Part shown: one piece after another, positions 11,001 to 23,085 of the stretch
Position numbering within the stretch: position 1 is the first letter of the stretch
Layout of the letters: every line of letters starts with the position of its first letter
Assembly: GCA_019915135.1 (NCBI GenBank)
Contig: JAHLMK010000011.1
Coordinates: 558,001 to 622,000, forward strand
DNA from: Strobilurus pachycystidiatus
Taxonomy: Eukaryota; Basidiomycota; Agaricomycetes; Agaricales; Physalacriaceae
DNA: 64,000 nt
Reading direction: 5' to 3'
Notes under the pieces: model-generated
Databases searched by the model: none
Told to the model about the DNA's origin: nothing
The model's input: the letters and a program-made list of their open reading frames with translations, nothing else
Translations under genes and position numbers: made by a program

Positions 11001-13167
11001 ATGATGTGGGATTTCGCCTCCAACGACAACAACGAGCAACATAGCCGTTTTGACGGTCACCGTCATCCTTTGCCGCCTATGGGAATGCCCTCCCCCTCGT
11101 AGTTATTTTTGCGCCACTCCCACATCGATATTGATTATTGTCTACAGGTTCCCTGCGGCGTGAGTGCATCAGCTAAGACCATTTCGGTCCCAATAATCTG
11201 TGTCTGCCAGTATCAGTGCACCGAGCAGTAGCTATGGGTCCGCGCCTGGGCCGCCACCTTTTGCCTCGGATGCTGGCTATTCCAGCTCCTACAGCAACTC
11301 ACAAATATCTACCTCATTCTTGTACGTCGAGTCATCCAACCATTTCGATAGAATTTGACTGTCAGTGACAGATCTATCCCGGAGTAAGTCTGATACTTTG
11401 CATTCCGCCTCGGCCTGCACTGAGCGTGTTCCGACTATGTACAGTGCGAGTATGCCAAGGGCGGTTAGCGCGCAAGGCTACCATGAACATCGCCGCCACC
11501 ACCACCACCACCACCACCATCATCGTCACCACAGGCACCACTCGAATCCGGCAAACTTGGTGATGCCGTCTTTGTTAGGCCCCCCGCCCCCTGCCCCTCC
11601 CCAGCACCACGCGTCACCTTCGCATCACGGGCCGCCACCTCCTTCGCACCGACTTCCACGTCCAGTCTCCGCTTACAACCTCTCATCTAGCTCGCAGCCT
11701 GTCTACAACGCGCCACTGCCGCCACGTATCCCTCAGCATCAGCCTCAACGCGTATCTCATCGGCCTCAGCAGGTGTATTCAAAGTGCACTGGCCGCAGGA
11801 AAGCGCTTTGTGTTAGTCAGTCGTTCCTTCCGTTCATCACTCTTATATCCGTACCCAGATTGGTATCAATTATATAAATCATCCACGCGCGCTTCGAGGC
11901 TGTATCAACGACGCCCACCACGTTCGCGACTTTTTGATACGTACGTCCACTCTTGGTGTCTTGATCTGTATTCGACGATCTTTTCTCTTCCAGGGAAGTG
12001 GGGCTACAAGTCTGAAGATATCGTCATCCTGACAGATGATAACCCGAATCCGCGTAGCAAACCCACCAAAGCTAACATCCTTGAAGCTATGCGTTGGTTG
12101 GTCAAAGGCGCGTGCGCGAACGACTCCCTGTTTTTCCACTGTACGTGCCCACCGTTGGAAACATGTGTCCAACAACTCTGACTCATCACAGACTCGGGAC
12201 ATGGAGGCCAAACTCCGGACTTGGATGGCGATGAGATTGATGGGTACGACGAAGGTGCGTTTCGACAGTTTGCACCTACCCGAAAGGCGCTGAATTTTAA
12301 TCAGTAATCTACCCTGCCGATTTCGAGAAACGAGGACATATAGTAGATGATGTTCGTCATCCACTTGCTTACTGGAGTTGTTGATTGTGCTCACTACCTG
12401 TAAAGACGATGCACGATATCATGGTAAAGCCGCTTCCCACCGGTTGTCGATTGACTGTTAGTATTCTGTCCTCTTCAGTGTGGCGGCTTCTAATTTTTAC
12501 AGGCCTTGTTCGATGTGAGTAGCCAGCTTTGAATTACAATGCCCATCCCAATGCTTCAGGAAAGTGTTGCCATTCCGGAACCGTTTTGGGTACGTTGTTT
12601 CATTCTGTATTTCCACTACTCAACACGTCCTTCTACGATCAGACCTGCCATATATTGTATGTCCTTTCTTCGCATCAGTGCTCCAAACTGAGAAACACTT
12701 CTTAGTATGGCTCCAACGGAAGAGCGAAAGGTCTTCAGATTACCGACCGGGTACGTAGAAAGAAGATGACGGATGCTGATGTCGTGAGTACCTCATCATC
12801 AAGCGAGGGCACTTGGTAATAACTACAACACACATAGATTTCCTGGTCCGCCAGTAAGGACGGCCAAACGAGCGCCGATACCTTTGCAGGCGGGGTCGCT
12901 GTCGGGGCTATGAGCTATGTAAGCACGTTCGACGCTCATGAGGTCCCAAATCTCAGTGTCTCCAAAAGGCCTTCATCACCTCATTGACGCAAAACTCAAA
13001 TCAAACGTACCAAGAGTTGCTACAATCTGTCAGGTAGTCAGCCATCGAGTCACACAGCCAACTGCTCATCATCATATTGCAGAGATATTCTGTATAAAAA
13101 ATACAGTCAGAGGCCACAGCTTTCGAGCTCGCATCATATTGATACGAACCTTAAGTTTGTTATGTAG
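11001..13167 (+). CDS. MCA1: Type I metacaspase
   Basis: Calcium-dependent Arg/Lys-specific cysteine protease of clan CD, linked to stress response and protein quality control in fungi. The start is at 11001 ([10 protein letters not shown]). A long Pro/Ser/His-rich prodomain contains a run of nine His and PP-rich repeats, as in fungal type I enzymes. The p20 part begins CTGRRKALC, then [11 protein letters not shown] and [10 protein letters not shown]. The catalytic His is in [10 protein letters not shown] (about 12190-12215), and the catalytic Cys in ALFDCCHSGT (about 12500-12585, across an intron whose acceptor is GAAAG). [20 protein letters not shown] belongs to the p10 part, and the protein ends [11 protein letters not shown] at 13167. 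More than ten short introns are needed; not every N-terminal boundary was fixed. Confidence 0.92.
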
Positions 13168-13375
13168 ACTCCCAGAGTTCAGCTCGCGGACTGCAACTAC
13201 GTTACTTAACCTCACCTGACCTTCAACTCAACGTATTTCTTGTAATAATGCTCGGTACAGAGCGTGAACGTCTCCACCTAAGTAATTTACATCGATGTAA
13301 CGACGGCGTTGGCCCGGCAGTCGAATTCTTGATGCTCGGCACCAGGCGGCATCACCAACATCTCTTACACCGACC

Positions 13376-14350
13376 ATGACCTCCATAACGCGACCTATCG
13401 TCTTCATGGACATCCAGATCGGGGAGACCCCTGCCGGTCGCATGAAGATGGAACTTTTCAGCGATATTGCACCCAAGTCTGTCGCCAGGAATGCCTTCGA
13501 GCCCACATGAGACTAATCTGTATCATCTCAGGACCGCTGAAAACTTTCGACAGCTGTGCACGGGAGAATACAGGTCGGTACGCGACCATCAGGACAATTC
13601 CCGGCATCGACATTTTCCAGGGTGAACTCGAGACCACAAGGCTACAAGGCCGCGACGTTTCACAGGTGCGAATCGTGATGTCGGTCTCGAACTCGTGTAT
13701 TCATACCAACTGTATAGGGTGTAAGTCTTTCAGAGATATCTCTCGCAACTAGGCTCATTGTATCCTAGTGTTCCAAACTTCATGTGTCAAGGCGGGCTAT
13801 TCCTACTAGCCTTCCTTCGTGAAACTTACGCATTTTAGGTGGCGATTTCCTGAATGGAGACGGAACGGGGTCGTTCTCGATATATGGCGACAAATTTCCG
13901 GTGCGTTCAGTAGCGTTGTTGCTGTCAAATTTCAATCGAACTCGGTCGTTTAGGATGAAAATTTCCAAGAGAAGCACACCGGGCCCGGACTGCTTTCCAT
14001 GGTACTTAATCGAACTCCCTCTGTTTCTGCCTCTTTTTACATGTCCACCACAGGCAAATTCGGGTGCCAACACGAATGGTTGTCAGGTAAATATCGAAGT
14101 CCCCGTCCCTTTTGGATCTTTACGTCTCTACAGTTTTTCATCACCACAGCCAAATGTGATTTCCTCGACGGAAAACATGTTGTGTTTGGCCGCGTAATAG
14201 ACGGAATGTTGACACTGCGCAAGATTGAGAACGTTGCCACAGGGCCGAACAACAGGCCAAAACTTGTTGTAAAAATCACCGGTTCGTGCGCCTCTGATGC
14301 ATCGATTGCATGCTAACCATGACGTTCGAGCAGAGTGTGGCGAGATGTAA
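13376..14350 (+). CDS. CYP3: Cyclophilin, peptidyl-prolyl cis-trans isomerase H type
   Basis: Peptidyl-prolyl isomerase closest to human PPIH, which binds the U4/U6.U5 tri-snRNP. Exons: 13376-13476, 13532-13573, 13621-13665, 13718-13720, 13769-13791, 13839-13900, 13954-14001, 14054-14086, 14134-14281 and 14334-14350, giving 173 residues. The order is [80 protein letters not shown] (Arg, Phe, Met, Gln catalytic set) and KLVVKITECGEM. The model needs a 3-base exon GGT at 13718-13720 to give FHRVVPNF, and a GC donor (GCGGGC) at 13792. The symbol is by analogy only. [15 protein letters not shown] matches PPIH more than CypA. Confidence 0.88.
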
Positions 14351-14572
14351 TTTTCTGTACATTCTCCGGTGTTCCCTGAGACCTTGCCAATGGCTTGATG
14401 ATCCCCCACGTACCGCAGATGAACTGAGGACGCCTCGTCCATCATAATGGTGACTGATTGAATCATGGGACGTCATAGATCTCTTAGCTTCCATTTTCTG
14501 TCCCTACATTCTGCCGATGCTACTACAAGCCCTGTCGTTCGACGTTGTATTCGATTCCGGCTCCTCAACCGC

Positions 14573-15033
14573 CTATCTTCCCGATTGACCAAACGACTCG
14601 CCCTGTAATGGCTTAGCGCTCCATGAGAACTCCATCTCTGTTGTCGACGGAGGGTATCGAGTGGGTGCAGCAGCAATGTCGAATGCTTGTGGCCGCACGT
14701 TCAGCCATCGTATAAAATGCGTATTCCGTTGTCCACCTAGAAGAAATGCTAGTCAAAGTTGAGGTCGGCAAAGGAACAAGAAAATGCATACGCTGTCTCC
14801 GGAGAAGGATAAATACGCATAAAAGCGTCAAGAAGATCCCAAAGAAACCGCAGCCGAAGGCAATTCCAACGACTTGAGCCCACGTAGCGCAGCCCCTACA
14901 CGGCGGCGGGGGCGGACGTGAGTCTGGAGGGAAGGGAGGTCCTCTGGTGGGATCGGGAGAGAAAGACGTCGCTGAAAACACATCAATGAGTGAGATTGCA
15001 CTGGTGCAAGTACCTACTGATTGGTGATACCAT
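14573..15033 (-). CDS. Small single-pass membrane protein, Pro-rich N terminus
   Basis: Not recognised. An ATG at 15031-15033 starts a short exon, an intron of about 45 bases follows, and the next exon encodes DPTRGPPFPPDSRPPPPP, a Cys pair (CRGC), then one hydrophobic helix (VVGIAFGCGFFGIFLTLLC) and a basic stop-transfer RRQR. A 55-base intron (GTATGC to TTCTAG) leads to a tail whose phase gives an Arg-rich then acidic end at a stop near 14573; a second phase ends near 14613. A type III or short type I membrane protein is the simplest reading. Confidence is limited by the uncertain first splice. Confidence 0.4.
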
Positions 15034-15737
15034 GAGGGCAATCACCCCAGGAGGTTTGGTGGATCAGTCTATATATCTCAGCTGAGCAACTGAATCGCTG
15101 ACGACAGTAAGGTCAATCTCTCACGACATTGAACAGCGCGTGCTGTCGTGTGCCTCGTCGAATTGTACCGAGCATATGGATACCATCGAGATTTTCCCAG
15201 GCCCACAAGTCGCTTCCGAATCCATTCAAACATGCAGATGGTTTCTGAAGCTTAGACCGTGACGGAAAGTCGGTTACCTGTAGCCGGTAGTTTGTTCGCA
15301 CAGTCTTGAGTTTTGTGGTCTTTCAACATCTTGTGAGCTGCTTTGTGTAGAGTGTCAGTCCAATCAACCCGGGGATACACTGCAGTACACGATCAATGAC
15401 AGAATTTGTACGTATGTTGACGTCGAGGTTTGGGGCAGAAGAGGTTTGTTCGATTTCGTGTCCAATCTACGCGTAGATATGTACTGGATGTGCCATAGTA
15501 TTCTGGTATATTGTAGTCTCTACATCACTGCGATGTCGCTCCCTCACCTTATTGGTCGAAAAATCCGAAGGACAAGCGGTGGTGTAGAATCAAGACGCGC
15601 CACGACACCGTTATATAGTTTATGAAGGCTCTAATCGCGAAATCAAGGAAACCGTATGTACCACGGTAGATTTACATCATACGTACTACAGGAACTGTCA
15701 TCTATGTGAGGATATTACAATGTATAACGGAACTGGA
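15034..15737. other. Intergenic region
   Basis: A minus-strand reading frame at 15113-15301 is open for 62 codons but shows no domain. I see no other gene, repeat or RNA signal here. Confidence 0.45.
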
Positions 15738-18217
15738 TCACAAATCAGTATAGTGCAAGCACAGAGAGAAACAAGTTCTGACATGTGGGTTCTCAAAATC
15801 AGTCATGTCTCGCTCACCGAACTCCTTGGCCTGATGCTCTCTGTCTTCGGGTGTGAGGCCGTCGTTGGCTTGTGCCCTGTCACGTCTTCGATTACGGAGG
15901 ACAAGAACAAGTCTCCACGCTGTCGCAGATTCAAGATTGCGTGCACAGACAAAAATCAGTTCGCTTACTGATGATAACCAAAAATTGAAGACCGAAACAT
16001 GTGCAACATCCAATGATACCAGGTGTGTATTTGGGCTATAAAAACCATTAGCACGTCATTTTAGCCTTACGAAAAAGCGCCAATGACCGCGTCCTTGCTC
16101 TTGAAAATCTGGGAACCGCACATGTTGCCAGTGCAGTAGCTAGATCGTGGTGAGAATGTAGTGCATAACATAACGTACGATGCAACGTACCCAATGAAGC
16201 TGAACGAGGATGTCATTGTGCGCTTGGTGCGACCGGGTACGTTAGAAGGAATCAAGGTCCAAGCCAAGAACAGACTGAGCACAAAGGAGACCTGGTTGCG
16301 GGTATGATGAGAGGCTTCAGAACCCAAATATTAGTATGTGCTCACGGTCATGAAGTACATGCCCCATTTCGTCCACTTTGATGAAATGTCGACAGTAATC
16401 CAAAGACAGTCAAGATCGCAGTACGCACCTTGGTCTTCTCACTGGTCTCGATTAAGGCCAGACCGAGGAAACCGATGAATGGAGGAATTGCTGCCCCTGC
16501 CATGACAAACAAACGGATGTTCTTGAAACGATGCGTGGCCTATGAAATCGGGATGAGACTAGTTTTCCGAATAGATCACGTAGTCTTGTACCAGTCCAAC
16601 GATGACGAACAAGAAGACACTCATGAAACTTCGGGGGAGACCGTAAAGGATAACCTCCAGAGACGCTAGTAACGGAGTCAGAAAATAGTTCGAGTCAGGG
16701 ACGGTGGAGACTCACTGAAACCGAAGCTAGTATTGAGAAGACTTCCGAAAGTTGTTATGCCTCCGTTGGGTACCGATGACAAGAATGCGTTGAGGCCAGC
16801 AAGATAGAACTAGGTAAGGTGGCGTCATGCCGAGATGTATGCCAGTAACGAGAAGGCACATACTACCGGGTCAACGAAACACTCCTTGACTTGATACCAT
16901 TTCCAGGTCGTCGTTCCAGTGCGATCGTGGCCGCTGTGGTTCTCCAATATGCGAGTGTTGGCCATCAGTCTCTCCCGGGGAGTAAGCCATGGAACTTCGG
17001 ACGGTGTACCCAGGAAGTACAAGCAAAGGAAGCCAACAAGAATCGTAAGCGTTCCCAGGAACTAGGAGACGGGGTTAGCGACGAGGTCCAAGGGTGTCAT
17101 GCTATGCTATGCTCTTCTTACGTATGACATGTAGCGCCACGCTTCAGCATCGGGTCTGCTGAATTCGATTGTTCCGATGCCATACAGAGTAAGATCAGCG
17201 ATCACACCAAAGCCAGCGTTGGCGCTCTGGTGACATGTGTGAGCGTCGTCAGTGGGATGAGCATACAAGCATACCTGGAAAACAAGGGAGCGAGAAGCAT
17301 GTTCTCCACGAGTGTACCAGCTTCCGATAACAAGGATGAATCCTGGACTGATGCAGCACTCGAAGAAGCCCTGGAGAGCACGTAGTGCAAGTAGATGCTT
17401 AAAGTTCTTGGCTGTTGGTCCGAGTCATGAACAGGAATCTTTCAAGACTATTTACGCATACCAAAGCCAATGCAGAGCACCACAACACCCCAGCAAATCT
17501 GGACGCCATGAGAATGAATGATTTCGCTTCATTGTTACAATGAGAGCATACCATGTAGAGAGAGCTAAGTGAGTGTCAGAATTTGAGCACGTTCAGGTCA
17601 AATGGCGTACAGCGTCTTTCCCATCCTCCAGCGCTGGAGGAGTAAGTTGGAGGGGAATTCGAAGCACATATAGGTGAGATAGAATATCGTGGTGAGCCTA
17701 ATGTGTGGTTAGTGACGGTCCATACGATGGCGAGCTCGATTCACCAGGAATATTGCTGGCCGACCAATCCCGTATCTGCGCGCAAAGCAAAGGTAGCCAT
17801 CGTACCCAGAGCAGTCTTATCCGACTGCTGAATACCGTCTGGAGTCTAGTCAATGAAGCCACACTTCGTGGGAGGAAATAAGCGTACAGCAAAGCCTAGA
17901 AGATAAAACAAGACTTCAATCGAACGAGAGGCTGGAATACTTGAGTGTTCACGTACCACATGAGTGGTAGAAGGTACCTGTCAATCTTACGCTTCAGTTT
18001 CTGGTATTCTTGCGGTGTATACTGGACGTCAATGTCGACTGGAAGGCTCGTTAGACTAGTTGACCCGTTGAAGGCTATGGCGCGGACGTTTGTCTGTTTC
18101 TTCGGCATTATCAGCGGGTACTTCGTAGACACCCTCCTCCACTTTGTCCTTCTTGTCTTCAACGGAGGACGAGCGCTTCTCCGTCATTTCGGGCCTTTGT
18201 TTGACACCGGTGGACAT
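15738..18217 (-). CDS. MFS transporter, allantoate permease (DAL5) family
   Basis: Anion:cation symporter family of the major facilitator superfamily, likely at the plasma membrane and importing an organic acid, ureide or vitamin. The likely start is MSTGVKQRPEMTEK at 18215-18217; a charged N-terminal tail is spliced to YTPQEYQKLKRKIDRYLLPL, the conserved entry to helix 1. Then come GIQQSDKTALGTMATFALRA and TGLVGQQYSWLTTIFYL (helices 2-3 and the family signature), FEFPSNLLLQRWKMGK, several further helices, and the C-terminal NRRRDRAQANDGLTPED tail ending FENPHV near 15760. Many short introns break the gene, and not all were placed. Substrate cannot be read from sequence. Confidence 0.82.
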
Positions 18218-18718
18218 GGCTCGCTCGAGATCACTGTACGCGGAAGAAGAGGAGAGCGCGGAGAACTGTACGCTGGCATCTAGACTTCTTTCCTTAAATG
18301 CATCGCGTGCGAGGAGCCAATCTCAACGATAAGGAGATACAAGATAGAGAGTTGTTATCATGACCAAGGCTGAAACCCAAAGTGGATACGCGTTCTGCGA
18401 GGTTCGGCATGCATGGATCATACTGAGATTATACTCCCTGATATCGCAATCCCCTTGTTATTGATACGAGAGCCGCGGCAAAGTAATAGGCGGCAGGCGG
18501 CAGCTGGAGCAACAGGCCCAAGTCAGCAGTTACATGCAGAGTCTTACATTATAAACGACCTTGAGGTACCTTTGTAAAGCCAACTGTTCCGGTAGCACCC
18601 AGCTGATAACAGGAGAAAGAATGGTATGGTCCGCCAACCTTTGAGTGGAAAGAAGAGATGAACAGAATTGGGACTTATATCAGAGTGAGTAGAGAGAAGA
18701 AAAGATGTGCGTGGGAAG
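18218..18718. other. Intergenic region
   Basis: 5' flank of the permease and 3' flank of the next minus-strand gene. Nothing recognisable was found. Confidence 0.45.
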
Positions 18719-20270
18719 TTAGCTGTCGTGGACGTCTTGCGGCAGGTTCGTCCCGGCAAAAGTCTGCTCAGACGGACCGTTCATCCAAGCAACCCATAGA
18801 TCTTCAGCGGGTGCCGCGGATATCACAATGTGCGGCGCGACAAAGGCGTCATGCGACTCGAGCACTGTGGTATTTGGACTACGCGTGTATTCTGCAAGAA
18901 GAGGGATTGCAGGGTCCTGCCATCTAAAATCCGGCTGAGGGTCGATGTATTGCAGTAAGTTATTTTTCTGGGCCCGCGCGCGTCCCACAGAGGCTACAGT
19001 GTATACCTGACACAGATTGTAAGGTCCAAGGTCGAATAAATAGCGCAAGGGGTACGTACCACAGCTCTCAATGCACGGCGGTGTATCGCGGTCACAACGT
19101 GGTACATAACCAGGCGTTCAGTGGATGCTCGGTCAGTCTGACACGGGACTTGTCAGTATACTCTATGAGTCCTATGATAGAATGAGTGATGCGTACCTGC
19201 TCAACAAATTTGCGAAGGTTGAAGACTTTGTGGCCTACGTGTGCTTCAAGAGAAGGACCGATGATGTTATGGGGTACATGATACGAATGTATCGACGTCG
19301 ACGTAGAAGGAATCGTCAAGCCTTCAGACCATTGTGGCAGAGGTCGATTATTCCAAGCGGCCCACTCATCGTAAGGCGTAGTTGGAGCCGGGCTAATGAC
19401 TATGTGTGGTGCCTTCTCGGGATAAGTGGAGTCGACGGCTAGAAGCCTGGAATTGAACGCACATCGCAGGATTTCCTAGAATTCTTTAGTGTGCTCGGAT
19501 TGAAGATGAGCATACAGTAACTCACATTGTCCTGCTTTACGTCGAAATAAGGAACGTCCAGTGATTCGGACACCATGGGTGGATGATAGCGAAAAAGGTT
19601 TTCTTCAGAATCGCTTGACGGTACGGGAGCATCCTCTGACGAATCCTCGAGGCGGCTGCGTAGCTGGTCAAAGGCAGGGAATCCTGGACACGAGGAAGTC
19701 GCGCGCTCCAGTACCAGAATGTCGGGGATCGTCGTAGTCGCTGGTAAAGGATGGTATGATGTCAAACGGTCCTTGAAGGCGACTTGTGATGGCGCAAGCT
19801 GCAGGGTCAAGATCCGGGATGAGACACTACTAAGTACTGTACTCTATATATCAAAATGCATGCGGCATACCTCAACATGGCCGGTTTTGTCGTCAACACC
19901 ATAGATGGCAGTCGCCGCTGATGAGGGGTCTGCGTATTCAACCTCGTCGTCGTCATCGCCATATCTGATAGAAATGGCACACGACAACGGTTGCTTTCCA
20001 GCAAGGCCCGTCACTGGTTTCCACGAAGTGCGTGACATATGGACTGGTAGGCCACATTGACAACGCATCATGATCAAGGGCGAAGCTTGGAGCTTCCGAG
20101 CCTGAAGAGAAGAAGTTAAAGTCGACATCAGCGGCTGCAGAAGGAGGTGCGAGGGTGGGTGTTTGCTTTGAACTTCTAGATGAGCTGAGAAAGCCGGTCG
20201 TATTCGCGTTGTTCGGCTGTGTGGGGGGGAAAAAGGGGGATTGAAGTTTGAAGGACCGGATTGGTCTCAT
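18719..20270 (-). CDS. Uncharacterised protein with a duplicated C-terminal motif
   Basis: Not recognised. The start ATG at 20268-20270 gives MRPIRSFKLQSPFF, then a low-complexity Ser/Thr/Pro region. Later exons hold an acidic patch (YGDDDDEVEY), a segment TSYHPLPATTTIPDILVLER, and a conserved-looking block SYHVPHNIIGPSLEAHVG. Two exons share a motif: APHIVISPAP...DEWAAWN..PLPQWSEG near 19360-19430 and APHIVISAAP...LWVAWMNGPSEQTFAG near 18730-18830, suggesting an internal duplication. The protein ends LPQDVHDS at 18719. No signal peptide or membrane helix is evident. Function is unknown; a lineage-specific protein is likely. Confidence 0.5.
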
Positions 20271-20792
20271 GTAATAATAACATCATGTATGTACTATAGT
20301 GACGACCAACCACCTGATCCCTGACCAGGCCAGCCAGGCCTTTGTCTATCGCTTGAAACGGAAGACTCTGGAAGGCAGCGCTTCGAAAGATTGCAATGAG
20401 CAATGTCGCCTCTGAACCTCGTCAAAGGACAGAGGACAATGTCGGAGTGTGAAGTGGCGGGACTGGTATAAGCTGGGTATAAGAGTCGATGACCCGCTGA
20501 ACAGTCAGAGGAAACTCCTTTGCGAGTGTTCCGCTTTGAGGTCCTAAGAGCAGACAAAACAAAATGTGGCGCAACGCTGAAATGAAGGGATACAGGTTGA
20601 TAGGACAAAGGACAATGTCAGAGTATGAAGTGGCGGGACCGCCGCAAAAGTCGATGACCCGCTGAACAGTCAGAGGATCCTTTGCGAGTATTCCGTGTTG
20701 AGATCTCAAGAGCAGACAAAACAAAATATGGCACGACGCTGAAATGAAGGGATACAACATGATGTCATCTAACTTAGGTTCAAACCCGCACT
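20271..20792. other. Intergenic region with a tandem duplication
   Basis: Almost all of this gap is taken up by the duplicated segment described at 20434-20756. Reading frames across it on the minus strand repeat HILFCLLL and LAKxxPLTVQRVIDS twice only because the DNA is repeated, so I do not call a gene. Confidence 0.55.
20434..20756. repeat. Two-copy direct repeat, unit about 150-165 bp
   Basis: Copy 1 spans about 20434-20597 and copy 2 about 20610-20756. Shared blocks include GAAGTGGCGGGAC, GTCGATGACCCGCTGAACAG, AGAGCAGACAAAACAAAAT and CTGAAATGAAGGGATACA, in the same order. Copy 2 lacks about 20 bases near its start. Identity looks to be above 85 percent by eye. No inverted termini are seen, so a simple tandem duplication is the likeliest origin. 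Confidence 0.75.
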
Positions 20793-22327
20793 CTACAGCT
20801 TGACCTCGTCCTCTCGAAGGCCAGAAACTTTTCGGAAGTCGTTCATTGCTTCATCAGCAGAGGTAATCTATGAACTATTGAGAGACCGTCTGCTTGCAGG
20901 GCAAAAGACATACCCAAGATGCGAAATCCCGTAGATAACTCGGAAGAAATCTCAGCAGTGGCATGAAATTTCCATAGAATGGAAGCACGATCGTTTGGGA
21001 GTGTTGGTCGTCCAACGAGGCTATGATTTTCTTGACAACTGCGACCGGAGCGAGGTCGGGAAGGAAAAACTTTCGGAAAGGAGACGGCGACATGTTCATG
21101 TATCTGAACAGAGGGGTCATAACACGGCCTGGGAGGACGAGTGTTGTCCTGATGGACGGACACTTGTACCTGATTATTGTCAAAGATGCCCTGCGAGAAG
21201 ATGAGTTGTGCGACTTACACTTTATCCAACTCAATACGGAGGGTTTCATGTAGACTGATGAGAGCGGCCTTTGAGGCATTGTAGTCTGACATGCGAGCAA
21301 CACCAGTGTAGCCCATGATGGAAGAAAGAGTGATCTGGAGACATGGTAAGCGGCGAAAAGGGAGAAGGAATATGACCCTACAATGTGACCTGATTTCTTT
21401 TCAATCATAGCCGGAAGGAACGCCTTCAGTGTCCAGAAGTGGGAGATTGTGTTCACGTTGAAAGTCCTAGAAAAAAAATTGAGGCAATATCATCCTAGGC
21501 AGATGTGCTGAGCTCACTGTTTCACATCGTCGGGACTCAAGTCGAGGAGAGGTTTTCCTTGCGCGACTCCAGCGTTGTTGATTAAGACTGTAGGATCACC
21601 AAGCTGCGGACTGTTAGCGCGAGTGTAACCAAGGATCATGATTGACTTTGCACCTCCTCGGATATCTTCTTTGCAACAGCTTCCACCTCTTCCCACTTCG
21701 AAACGTCGCACTTGTAGTAAGTGATATTGTCTGTAACATCGTCAGAGGGAATGATGGAAGACGAATGGATCATCTGAATCGCACAGTTCTCTGTTACGAT
21801 CGGCTTTACGTCGAGGACGACAACGTTAACGTTCCGAACAGCCAAGGTGTTAGCCAGGAGTTCTCCGATGCCAGAAGAGCCTGGGTAGAGCCACGTTAGA
21901 TACTGATAAACTACTGTGTTGGAAAGAGCGTCGAACCGCCTGTAACCACGACAATTTGCTCGCCCCAGTCGAAGCGAGGCGGTGCATAGAGTAGACTGCC
22001 TTGATTGCGATACAGTAAAGATGTCCACTTCACCGCCCCTTGTAGTGTCTTAGTCCGAGGACTGTCCGCAGAAGAAAGGAGGCATACAAAAGGAGGAAAT
22101 CATGGCCAGCCATACACCTGAGGCGACAATTACGCCGTCCGTAACCTTCGAGCCATTGAAGAAGTAGAATATGGGTATGAAGCATATGAAAAAGGGACCT
22201 GCAAGGGTTGAGGTCAGTCTTGAGACTGGGAATGAGACATACTGAAAGCCGTGTGGGATAACACTTTGACGAGAAGATCCACATCGAGAGAGTCGAAGAT
22301 GGGAGAAGCGTCGGTATTGCGGGACAT
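20793..22327 (-). CDS. Short-chain dehydrogenase/reductase, membrane-anchored RDH10/HSD17B11 type
   Basis: NAD(P)-dependent oxidoreductase, probably on the ER or lipid droplets and acting on a lipid or sterol-like alcohol. The start MSRNTDASPIFDSL is at 22325-22327. A hydrophobic N-terminal segment (FFICFIPIFYFFNG and VWLAMISSF) precedes GSLLYAPPRFDWGEQIVVVT. The cofactor motif TGGSSGIGELL is split by an intron inside the Gly run. VLDVKP, LINNAGVAQGKP (NNAG) and the active-site DYNASKAA (Tyr-x3-Lys) with Ser in TLSSIMGYTG follow. The C-terminal part PGRVMTPLF and a charged tail ending REDEVKL complete it at 20793. About seven short introns. All catalytic residues are present. Confidence 0.85.
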
Positions 22328-23085
22328 TTAAAAGGGAAAAAAGGCTCAGCCTCTGCGGTGGTCTGTGGGGAAGGAAGGAAAGATGTGAACGCTGTACCGC
22401 AACACTGCCTGTGATCCCTCGCTGTCTGATGGCTTTCCGGATCTTTCGGCCTCGGCCTCGGCGTTCGGCACGTCGGGTTGCCTCTTGCCATGACTGGTAG
22501 TGGCGCGCAGCTCTCAGCTCAAGAACGCGCTGGAACGCCCAGCAAACGATCGAGCAGGCCAAAAACGCGTCGACAAGCAGGGTGGTTCCTGTTCGATCTG
22601 TGGCGTGACGCGTGCTTCGAATCTGCGTCAGTTCACGTCCGACCATGACATAACTCTCTCTGTAGTCGACCACCACCGCGGACCATTCTCTCTGGGCAGC
22701 GTCGCCCACATCGTGCTCGGCGGCGGCAGCGTCCTCTTTGCCTCTGTCTGCGACGTCCTCTACGTCTCCCAGGTAAAATACACTTCCTGCTCTGTGCTCG
22801 CGACCTGGCTGACTGGCCGATGCGCTTTGTTAGCGTGCGCTCTGCGTTTGCCGGTAGCTGCCATCCCAGGTGCTGTACTGCCGGCCAAGAAAGGTTCTAT
22901 CCAACGTCTGACTTCTCAGAAGCGCACCCCGCCACCCAGCGCAAGCTGTCCGACGTCGCCAAGGTATTGGGAGACACATAGCCCCCTGTATGCAGATATA
23001 TGGTCACACATTTCTCCTTCACTCACATGTAGCCCAGAACGACCGGACTTTCGGCACTTCACACTGCGACAACCCCGCTGCAAGC
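22328..23085. other. Unresolved region between SDR and the 1145-residue gene
   Basis: A plus-strand ATG near 22491 opens MTGSGAQLSAQERAGTPSKR, which stops after about 50 codons. A following open stretch with hydrophobic residues (VAHIVLGGGSVLFASVCDV) could be a second exon after an acceptor at 22675. I could not build a complete gene, and an opposite-strand frame is open over the same bases. A small divergent gene is possible. Confidence 0.3.

Noticed and set aside
20770..20790. B-box-like GGTTCAAACCC, as in tRNA genes
   Set aside because: No A box at the right distance and no cloverleaf could be formed.
22050..22709. 219-codon open frame on the minus strand with a hydrophobic stretch
   Set aside because: It overlaps the first exons of the SDR gene in another frame and shows no known domain; the SDR reading explains the strand better.
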